Positions 1-5,253 of a DNA stretch of 5,322 nucleotides are shown piece by piece. Each line of letters opens with the position of its first letter. Position 1 is the first letter of the stretch. Source of the DNA: Syntrophomonadaceae bacterium. GTDB taxonomy: Bacteria > Bacillota > Syntrophomonadia > Syntrophomonadales > Syntrophomonadaceae. The notes beneath the pieces were generated by a model, which worked only from the letters and a program-made list of their open reading frames with translations, was not told where the DNA came from and searched no databases. The stretch is taken from assembly GCA_028686565.1 (NCBI GenBank), contig JAQUBU010000171.1, forward strand, positions 1 through 5,322. The letters are read 5' to 3'. The position numbers and the translations under genes are program-made.

Positions 1-818
1 TTATTATCCAAAGTCGCAACTGTGATTTTATCACCCAATACTGCCTGCTCCGGCCGTACCGTAACCTCGCTTTCAATATCGATTCCTTTTACCTTAAATA
101 TAGGATGAGGCAGAAGGTGTACCTTTAGATACAAATCTCCTTTTTCCCCTCCGCCAATGCCAGCACCACCCTGGCCTTTGAGGCGAATACTGCTGCCTTC
201 ATAGACTCCGGCCGGTATCTTGACATTCAGGTTATGTGGTTCGCTAATACTACCGGTGCCTCCACAATGGCGGCAAAAGCCCTGACCCTGCAAGCCACTG
301 CCCCGGCATTCGGGACAAATATGGCTGGAAGAAAGCTGCAAGGCCTTGCTTACCCCATGGTAAGCCTCTTCCAATGTCAGATCGATGCTGCTTTCAATGT
401 CCTGCCCCCGCATCGGGCCTTCGTAAAAGCTGCCCTGGCGCCGCGCTCCGCCCGGGGATCTGGCTTGCGAGCCAAAAAGAACCGAGAAAAAGTCACTGAA
501 TCCCTGCATATCTTCCGGGTTAAGGTTGGAAGTGGAGTAATAAGTGCCTTCCCCAAACGGGGAACTGTCAAATTGCTCCCCATTACGCCAGTTGCTCCCC
601 AAACGGTCATATTTCTCCCGCTTCTCTGCATCACTCAATACTTCATAAGCCTCATTAATTTGTTTGATCTTTTCATCGGCTTCTTCTTTCTTTTTGCCGG
701 AGTGTAAATCCGGATGCCACTTGCGGGCCAGTTTGCGGTAAGCAGACTTGATGGCCTTGGGGTCCGCATCCCGTTTAACTCCCAGGGTTTCATAATAATC
801 GCGAAAAGACACTGCCAT
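1..818 (-). CDS. dnaJ: DnaJ/CbpA-type Hsp40 co-chaperone, C-terminus cut off by window edge
   Basis: The frame is open from the ATG at 816-818 to base 1 (272 complete codons, no stop), so the gene continues off the left edge. Residues 1-72 are a J domain with the HPD tripeptide at 35-37 (context RKWHPDL), the site that stimulates DnaK ATPase. Residues about 74-135 are a loose Gly/Phe-containing linker with a CbpA-like stretch (NPEDMQGFSDFF, 100-111). The C-terminal substrate-binding domain follows, interrupted by only two zinc-type motifs, CPECRGSG (168-175) and CRHCGGTG (182-189). Canonical DnaJ has four, so this is a reduced finger expected to bind one zinc at most. The read ends at ITVATLDN, within the second beta-sandwich. 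The start is supported by GGAGG 8 nt upstream. It follows dnaK by 22 nt and is probably co-transcribed with it. The family is certain; DnaJ versus CbpA naming is a matter of convention. Confidence 0.93.
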   Translation of the reverse strand, partial: MAVSFRDYYETLGVKRDADPKAIKSAYRKLARKWHPDLHSGKKKEEADEKIKQINEAYEVLSDAEKREKYDRLGSNWRNGEQFDSSPFGEGTYYSTSNLNPEDMQGFSDFFSVLFGSQARSPGGARRQGSFYEGPMRGQDIESSIDLTLEEAYHGVSKALQLSSSHICPECRGSGLQGQGFCRHCGGTGSISEPHNLNVKIPAGVYEGSSIRLKGQGGAGIGGGEKGDLYLKVHLLPHPIFKVKGIDIESEVTVRPEQAVLGDKITVATLDN

Positions 819-826
819 CTTCTTAT

Positions 827-831
827 CCTCC
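827..831 (-). promoter_or_regulatory. Ribosome binding site of the dnaJ-like gene
   Basis: GGAGG on the minus strand, 8 nt before the ATG, lies in the 22-nt gap after the dnaK stop codon. It fixes the dnaJ start and shows that the downstream gene is translated independently within the shared transcript. Confidence 0.85.
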
Positions 832-840
832 GTTTATATC

Positions 841-2706
841 CTATTCTTCGTCGAATTCCACATCGACTACCTGTTCATTGCTTCCGGCTGCTCCACTGCC
901 TTTTGCCTGATTGGATGATGCTAAATTATCCAGAGCATAGGAAGCCTGCTCAAGTTCATCGTATATACTTTTAATATTATCAGCGGAGGCATTTTCCTCC
1001 AAAGCTTTTTTCATCTTAGCCAGCAGTTCTTCCAATCGTGCTTTTTCATGTAGCGGCAGTTCTGCGCCGCTGGTTCCCAGTTTGCGCTCTGCCGAATAGC
1101 AAAGGCTGTCTGCCTGATTGCGTATCTCCACTTCCTCGCGGCGCTTTTTATCTTCACGCTGGTAGGCCTGGGCATCACTCAGCATGCGGTCAACTTCAGT
1201 CTTGTCCAGGTTTGATGATCCGCTGATTGTCACACTTTGTTCTTTGGCACTGGCCTTGTCTTTGGCACTAACCTTGAGTATACCATTGGCATCAATATCA
1301 AAAGTTACTTCTATCTGGGGAGTCCCCCTTGGTGCCAAAGGTATTCCATCCAACTTGAATTGCCCCAGAGAGCGATTATCGCGGGCCATTTCCCGTTCTC
1401 CCTGCAGTACATGGATATCAACCGCCGGCTGCTGGTCTTCAGCAGTACTGAATATCTCACTGCGCCGAGCTGGTATAGTAGTATTGCGTTCAATGATTTT
1501 GGTCATCAAACCGCCCATAGTTTCTACTCCCAATGACAGCGGGGTAACATCCAGCAATACAACATCTTTGACTTCACCAGCCAGTACTCCAGCCTGTATG
1601 GCCGCCCCAATTGCCACGACTTCATCAGGATTAACACTCATATTAGGCTCTTTGCCAGTCAGCTCTCTGACCAGTTTTTGCACTGCCGGAACTCGTGTGG
1701 AACCACCCACTAAAATAACCTCTTCAATATCCTTGGCAGTCATTTTAGCATCTGCCAGCGCAGCCTTAACCGGTCCCCGCAAGCGCTCCACCATTTCATG
1801 AATCAGATCTTCAAACCTGGCCCGGCTCAGTTTTATTTCCAAATGCTTGGGGCCTGATTCATCCGCAGTTATGAACGGAAGACTTATCGTAGTTTCTATA
1901 ATACTGGAAAGCTCTACCTTGGCCTTTTCCGCAGCCTCAGTAAGTCTCTGTAAAGCATGCTTATCCTTAAGTAAGTCAATACCATAATCCTTCTTAAATT
2001 CCCCGGCTAAATAATCGACAATTGCTTTGTCAAAGTTATCACCGCCCAGATGAGTATCGCCATTGGTGGACTTTACTTCAAATACCCCATCACCGACTTC
2101 CAGTATGGAGACATCGAAAGTACCGCCGCCCAGATCAAATACTAAAATGGTTTCATTGGCCTTCTTGTCCAGTCCATAAGCCAGAGCAGCTGCCGTAGGT
2201 TCATTGATTATACGCAAAACATTAATACCCGCTATACGGCCTGCATCTTTAGTTGCCTGTCTTTGTGCATCATTAAAATAAGCCGGAACCGTTATTACTG
2301 CTTCGTTTACTTTTTCACCCAAATATTTGGCCGCATCCTCAACCAGTTTCTTTAACACCATGGCCGATATTTCTTCGGGTGCCATAAGTTTATCCTTTAC
2401 TTTAAAACGCACTGAATCACCAGGCCCTGCGGTTATATTATAGGGTACTAGTTTGCGCTCGCTTTCAACCTCGGAATAACGACGGCCCATAAATCTTTTT
2501 ACTGAATAAAAAGTGTTTTCAGGATTTAGAGCTCCCTGTCGTTTGGCAATTTGACCCACCAATCTCTCATTATTTTCCTTATAAGCCACCACTGAAGGTG
2601 TGGTGCGGTTTCCTTCCGCATTTACAATAACTGCAGGATCTCCTGCTTCTATAACCGCAACTACTGAATTAGTTGTTCCCAGGTCAATTCCCACTACTTT
2701 AGCCAT
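841..2706 (-). CDS. dnaK: Molecular chaperone DnaK (Hsp70), complete
   Basis: This is a cytoplasmic ATP-dependent chaperone that binds exposed hydrophobic segments of unfolded proteins and cycles with DnaJ and GrpE. The 621 residues match normal DnaK length. The nucleotide-binding domain (about 1-380) shows GIDLGTTNS (6-14), the catalytic lysine K70, NEPTAAALAYG (168-178), DLGGGTFDVS (191-200) and GGSTRVP (334-340). The interdomain linker is VVLLDVTPLSLG (382-393). The beta-sandwich substrate-binding domain and helical lid follow, ending in a short Gly/Ser/Asn-rich tail and VVDVEFDEE. The start is set by AAGGAGGT 7 nt upstream. Residues about 75-97 form an insertion of some 22 residues relative to Bacillus-type DnaK; with NPENTFYSVKRFMGRR and TEVDRM it resembles cyanobacterial/Gram-negative DnaK. 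No hrcA or grpE precedes it. It has its own sigma-A promoter with a CtsR-like box, and the dnaJ-like gene follows 22 nt downstream. Identity is certain; the idea that it is a second DnaK paralogue is inference. Confidence 0.98.
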   Translation of the reverse strand: MAKVVGIDLGTTNSVVAVIEAGDPAVIVNAEGNRTTPSVVAYKENNERLVGQIAKRQGALNPENTFYSVKRFMGRRYSEVESERKLVPYNITAGPGDSVRFKVKDKLMAPEEISAMVLKKLVEDAAKYLGEKVNEAVITVPAYFNDAQRQATKDAGRIAGINVLRIINEPTAAALAYGLDKKANETILVFDLGGGTFDVSILEVGDGVFEVKSTNGDTHLGGDNFDKAIVDYLAGEFKKDYGIDLLKDKHALQRLTEAAEKAKVELSSIIETTISLPFITADESGPKHLEIKLSRARFEDLIHEMVERLRGPVKAALADAKMTAKDIEEVILVGGSTRVPAVQKLVRELTGKEPNMSVNPDEVVAIGAAIQAGVLAGEVKDVVLLDVTPLSLGVETMGGLMTKIIERNTTIPARRSEIFSTAEDQQPAVDIHVLQGEREMARDNRSLGQFKLDGIPLAPRGTPQIEVTFDIDANGILKVSAKDKASAKEQSVTISGSSNLDKTEVDRMLSDAQAYQREDKKRREEVEIRNQADSLCYSAERKLGTSGAELPLHEKARLEELLAKMKKALEENASADNIKSIYDELEQASYALDNLASSNQAKGSGAAGSNEQVVDVEFDEE

Positions 2707-2713
2707 ATTTTCT

Positions 2714-2721
2714 ACCTCCTT
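2714..2721 (-). promoter_or_regulatory. Ribosome binding site of dnaK
   Basis: AAGGAGGT on the minus strand, 7 nt before the dnaK ATG, is a near-perfect complement to the 16S rRNA 3' end. It supports efficient translation and the chosen start. Confidence 0.9.
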
Positions 2722-2779
2722 CTAAAACTCTGCTGGCTGTTTCAATCTGTACAAACATCCAGCTCTCTTTAAAAAACAT

Positions 2780-2789
2780 TTGGCGCCAA
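2780..2789. promoter_or_regulatory. 10-bp palindrome in the dnaK leader
   Basis: TTGGCGCCAA is a perfect palindrome about 45-55 nt downstream of the predicted dnaK transcription start and about 75 nt before the ATG. It stands out in an otherwise AT-rich leader. It could be an operator or part of leader structure, but a lone 10-bp palindrome may also be chance. No regulator can be named from the sequence. Confidence 0.25.
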
Positions 2790-2839
2790 CAACAGAATAC
2801 AAATACAGTATGGTTAATTTTGTATACTATTATAACTTC

Positions 2840-2868
2840 ATTATAGGCAGGGTTTAGTTATTAGTCAA
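2840..2868 (-). promoter_or_regulatory. Sigma-A-type promoter of the dnaK operon
   Basis: On the minus strand, the -35 box TTGACT (2863-2868) and the -10 box TATAAT (2840-2845) are separated by exactly 17 nt; only one base differs from the sigma-A/sigma-70 consensus. Transcription would start near 2833, giving a leader of about 127 nt before dnaK. A second TATAAT at 2829-2834 lacks a suitable -35 box. The promoter shows that dnaK-dnaJ can be expressed independently of the upstream PBP gene. Confidence 0.8.
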
Positions 2869-2879
2869 TAATAGTCAAA
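2863..2879 (+). promoter_or_regulatory. Candidate CtsR heat-shock repressor operator
   Basis: The plus strand reads AGTCAAT-AAT-AGTCAAA. The known CtsR operator is a heptad direct repeat, (A/G)GTCAAA-NAN-(A/G)GTCAAA, with a 10-bp period. One heptad is perfect, the other has one mismatch, and the spacer has the expected central A. The first heptad coincides with the -35 box of the dnaK promoter, where a bound repressor would block RNA polymerase. Because the -35 hexamer itself spells AGTCAA in reverse, only the second heptad and the spacing are independent evidence. Confidence 0.55.
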
Positions 2880-2896
2880 TATTATTTTGCTAAGAA

Positions 2897-2924
2897 AATA
2901 TCCGGGCCGTAAGCCCGGAATATT
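2897..2924 (-). terminator. Likely intrinsic terminator upstream of the dnaK promoter
   Basis: A 7-bp stem (2901-2907 with 2913-2919, six of the pairs GC) closes a 5-nt loop. After a one-base bulge, four more A-T pairs extend it. In the minus direction it is followed by a T-rich run (TATTTTCTT); the plus direction has no such tract. It lies about 20 bp before the CtsR-like box, so it would stop transcripts from the PBP side or from the unannotated stretch above it. It is about 600 nt past the PBP stop codon, so it may not be that gene's main terminator. Confidence 0.55.
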
Positions 2925-3079
2925 AAATTAGCGATATATGCAATTTTTGATGTTGCAGATGCAATTCGAATTAATTATCTGCTGCGATGCGTTAATATCT
3001 TTCCCATATTAGCCCCGAGTGCTGCAACGATCCTCTTAATAATATTGCAGCTTTTGCTCTCGTTGTTTCATCCTTGTAA
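2925..3079. other. Intergenic stretch without a recognised gene
   Basis: No convincing open reading frame or RNA gene is seen. Two inverted repeats are present: GCAGAT/ATCTGC (2955-2960 with 2977-2982) enclosing the palindrome AATTCGAATT (2963-2972), and GCTGCAA/TTGCAGC (3021-3027 with 3045-3051). On the minus strand these lie upstream of the hairpin terminator, so a small structured transcript is possible but unproven. Confidence 0.4.
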
Positions 3080-3188
3080 ATATGAACTCAACTTTCTGAC
3101 CAAAAGAACAGGCTGAAAAGCCCGAAAAAGCAATAAAAATAAACTGTTTAAAATTCCATATTGACGAACATCACGAGCTATCTTATAT

Positions 3189-3264
3189 GTCATTGCGAGT
3201 GCAGCGAAGCAATCCATCCATCGCCAAGTCATTTTAGATTGCTTCTCTACCGCTCGCAATTATC
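3189..3264. repeat. Dispersed palindromic repeat pair (CATTGCGAG / CTCGCAAT type)
   Basis: The left arm (3189-3215) runs from TGTCATTGCGAG to GAAGCAATCC. The right arm (3236-3264) is its imperfect inverted copy, running from GATTGCTTC to CTCGCAATTATC. Together they can fold into a long hairpin with a loop of about 20 nt. Similar intergenic repeats occur in many bacteria and give spurious translations containing 'CFAALAMT', as the minus strand does here (DCFAALAMT). This explains the short open frames across 3068-3406. A 5-bp hairpin (CGGGT-aata-ACCCG, 3266-3279) follows directly. Confidence 0.7.
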
Positions 3265-3335
3265 ACGGGTAATAACCCGCCACGGTAAACGAAAAGCGTC
3301 AGACCGTTTTTCATTTATTGACAATGACCGGGGAA

Positions 3336-3362
3336 GATTGCCGCGCTACGCTCGCAATGACA
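3336..3362. repeat. Third copy of the dispersed repeat arm
   Basis: GATTGCCGCGCTACGCTCGC followed by AATGACA matches the reverse complement of the 3189-3215 arm at about 22 of 27 positions. It is in the same orientation as the 3236-3264 arm, so the locus has one arm in one direction and two in the other, suggesting duplication or loss of a partner arm. Confidence 0.65.
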
Positions 3363-3426
3363 GGTACTCTAGTTTCATAACAATGACAAGCACACTAGTT
3401 TCATAGCAATGACAAGCACACTAGTT
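3355..3426. repeat. 26-bp tandem repeat, about 2.7 copies
   Basis: The unit has the core CTAGTTTCATA followed by CAATGACAAGCAC. Copies lie at 3368-3393 and 3394-3419 (two mismatches). A partial copy precedes them at 3355-3367, and a 7-base start of another (ACTAGTT) lies at 3420-3426. The leading partial copy is the CAATGACA end of the dispersed repeat, so the array seems to have grown by slippage from that end. Confidence 0.75.
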
Positions 3427-3481
3427 ATGTCGCATAATATGTCAACTACGAAAGTTGAGATATGAACTTGCCCTTTTAGCT

Positions 3482-3503
3482 AAAAATCATTTGGATTCAA
3501 ATG
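3482..3503 (-). terminator. Weak intrinsic terminator of the PBP gene
   Basis: On the minus strand, CATTTG-aatc-CAAATG (3488-3503) forms a 6-bp stem with a 4-nt loop, followed by ATTTTT (3482-3487), 16 nt after the PBP stop codon. The position is right but the stem is short and AT-rich. A 12-bp palindrome, TTTTAGCTAAAA (3474-3485), overlaps the T-run and could add structure. Confidence 0.4.
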
Positions 3504-3519
3504 TAAATTAATTTTGCAT

Positions 3520-5253
3520 CTAGTTTATTGAGAAATATTGCAGCATAGCCTGAGCAATATCCTTGAATACCGGTGCTGCATCCTGAGCTCCGGATTGCCC
3601 TCCTTCAACCATAACCACTATAGCCCAACGGGGATTATCAGCTGGAAAGTAACCACCGAACCAGGTATCGAGAATTTCCTGGCCATTCTCCCTTAAATTC
3701 CCGGTTTGACTGGTAGCAGTTTTACCGGCTGCCTTGATCTCTTTAAGCGCCGCAGTCTTACCGGTTCCATCACTTACCACCATTTCCATGAGGTACTGAA
3801 CGGCTTTGGCTGTTTCCTGCTTAATAACCTGCTCTTTGGCAATCGCAGGAAGTTCTTGCTTCTTGCCTTTGGAATCAATGGTATAACACAGCAGAGACGG
3901 CGGAGCCCATTTGCCATCGTCAGCGATAGTAGCCAGCAGAGAAGTCATTTGCAAAGGGGTAATCATAACCCCCTCTTGTCCCAGACAGGCATTTCCCAAG
4001 GCAGGTTCGCCGGGCTCAATCTTTACATAACTTTCCAGATAATTAGTATATCCCAGGAGTCTCCCATCAGTAAGATGCATCTTTTCGACATACTCAAGCA
4101 AACTCTGTTTCCCTAATTCTAAGCCTACCTTAATAAAGGTAGGGTTGCACGATAAGGCAAAACCCGCGGCAAAATCTATTTTGCCATGTCCCGCTTCTTT
4201 CCAGCAAGGGATGGCAACCGCATCATTGAATACATATTGGCCATTGCAATAAAATTCGTCATCAAGACTAACTTTCTTCTCTTCAAGTGCGGCCGCTGCC
4301 AGTAGAATTTTAATCAGGGAACCGGGGTGGTATTTGCTTAAGGCTCGATTGCTGAGAGTGCTCTCTTTATCATTTTTAATAAGATTGGCTAAATCATCAT
4401 TTGGATTAAAGGCAGGTCGGCTGGCCATTGCCAAAACTTCTTTGCTCTGTACATCCATAACTACAATAGCGCCCTTTTTTATGTTCTTTGATTTATTCTC
4501 CACAATCTCCTGCAATCTTTTGTCAATAGTTAAAACTACGGCACTACGCTGCTCATTTTCTTGCTGCCGGACTTTGTACATCAGTCCCTGAATTGCTATA
4601 CCTCGTGCATCGATAACCGAAGTAAGTGATTGTGAAGGCGAATTTTGCCTGAGAATGTCTTCATATAGTTTTTCAATCCCAGCTTGTCCTTCACTATTTA
4701 CGCCCTGGCTGAGATAACCTAATATGTGACTGCAAAAGCCATCTTGACGGTATCTCTTGCTTAAAGGTGCAATAACTATTCCCGATTGATTCAGCGAGTT
4801 GACCCTGTTAATCTGTTCACTGGTTAAGTCTTCGGCAATACGGACAAAGGCTGCCCCGTTTTTTTCAGCATAATTCAAACTTTGCAGAATTTCCTTATCA
4901 TCTTTATTTTCCAAAGCTTGAGATAGTTTTATGGATATATCTTTCATGGCATCATTTGAAAATTCGGATTGATAAACATAGCTGCTTACCGTTTTTGTTT
5001 TTAATTTACCTGCTTCTTCGGGAAAGCAATAAAGTGCATTGGAATTTTCGGTGCTGGTCAATGGCAGGAGATTCCGGTCTAATATCTCTCCCCGCTGGTA
5101 CTCCCGTAAATCAATCTGTTTGCTCCGCATAGCAATAGCTTCCCTAGCTATATCCTGGCCTTTAACTACCTGAAAATAGGCAAATCTGGCCAGCAGAGAC
5201 AGGAAAACAAGCAAAAAAGCAAACATCAAGATAAAAAGGCGATGTGGACGCAA
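3520..5253 (-). CDS. Class B penicillin-binding protein (peptidoglycan DD-transpeptidase)
   Basis: This 577-residue protein should cross-link peptidoglycan stem peptides outside the membrane. A short basic N-terminus precedes one membrane anchor (about residues 6-28). The PBP dimerisation/pedestal region starts near RGEILDR (54-60), and the transpeptidase domain spans about 235-575. Catalytic motifs are SLIK (active Ser312, Lys315), SCN (368-370) and KTATSQTG (511-518), where the usual KTG reads KTA. Also typical are EPALGNACLGQEGVMITPLQM (upstream half near 415-436) and VVSDGTGK (492-499). Length and architecture fit the SpoVD/PBP2/PbpA group, but there is no C-terminal PASTA domain and no glycosyltransferase domain. 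The start is TTG (5251-5253), backed by GAGGGGG 6 nt upstream; the next candidate, Met10, has no ribosome binding site and would cut into the anchor. Whether it serves division, elongation or sporulation cannot be told from this window. Confidence 0.93.
   Translation of the reverse strand: MRPHRLFILMFAFLLVFLSLLARFAYFQVVKGQDIAREAIAMRSKQIDLREYQRGEILDRNLLPLTSTENSNALYCFPEEAGKLKTKTVSSYVYQSEFSNDAMKDISIKLSQALENKDDKEILQSLNYAEKNGAAFVRIAEDLTSEQINRVNSLNQSGIVIAPLSKRYRQDGFCSHILGYLSQGVNSEGQAGIEKLYEDILRQNSPSQSLTSVIDARGIAIQGLMYKVRQQENEQRSAVVLTIDKRLQEIVENKSKNIKKGAIVVMDVQSKEVLAMASRPAFNPNDDLANLIKNDKESTLSNRALSKYHPGSLIKILLAAAALEEKKVSLDDEFYCNGQYVFNDAVAIPCWKEAGHGKIDFAAGFALSCNPTFIKVGLELGKQSLLEYVEKMHLTDGRLLGYTNYLESYVKIEPGEPALGNACLGQEGVMITPLQMTSLLATIADDGKWAPPSLLCYTIDSKGKKQELPAIAKEQVIKQETAKAVQYLMEMVVSDGTGKTAALKEIKAAGKTATSQTGNLRENGQEILDTWFGGYFPADNPRWAIVVMVEGGQSGAQDAAPVFKDIAQAMLQYFSIN

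Larger units (their letters stand above)
3087..3459. mobile_element. MITE-like non-autonomous insertion, 373 bp
   Basis: The segment begins CTCAACTTTC (3087-3096) and ends with its exact reverse complement GAAAGTTGAG (3450-3459). Immediately outside both ends is the same 7-mer, ATATGAA (3080-3086 and 3460-3466), as expected of a target-site duplication. The following CT also matches, so up to 9 bp could be counted. There is no transposase gene. The inside holds dispersed and tandem repeats and no credible ORF. The right end has a subterminal hairpin, TCAACT/AGTTGA (3442-3447 with 3453-3458). The paired signature is unlikely by chance, but the transposase family cannot be assigned and the terminal repeats do not extend beyond 10 bp. 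Confidence 0.55.

Noticed and set aside
234..707. 157-codon open frame on the plus strand
   Set aside because: It lies antisense to the dnaJ-like gene, whose J domain and zinc motifs are unmistakable.
1184..1801. 205-codon open frame on the plus strand inside dnaK
   Set aside because: It is antisense to a fully supported dnaK, low in complexity (Ser/Thr/Leu-rich), and has no family resemblance.
3017..3023. GAGTGCT as a half CIRCE element
   Set aside because: The partner half TTAGCACTC is absent at the required 9-bp spacing, and the site is about 150 bp upstream of the dnaK promoter.
3021..3060. Plus-strand terminator (GCTGCAA/TTGCAGC followed by TTTTGCTCT)
   Set aside because: The loop is 17 nt, the stem only 7 bp and the T-run short; no plus-strand gene precedes it.
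3068..3259. 63-codon open frame on the minus strand, with DCFAALAMT in the product
   Set aside because: It is the translation of the dispersed palindromic repeat plus the left end of the candidate insertion. It overlaps inverted repeats and has no ribosome binding site or protein-like composition.
3161..3406. 81-codon open frame on the plus strand
   Set aside because: It runs through all three repeat arms and into the tandem array (HCECSEAIH and PRYARNDR are typical repeat translations), so it is not a gene.
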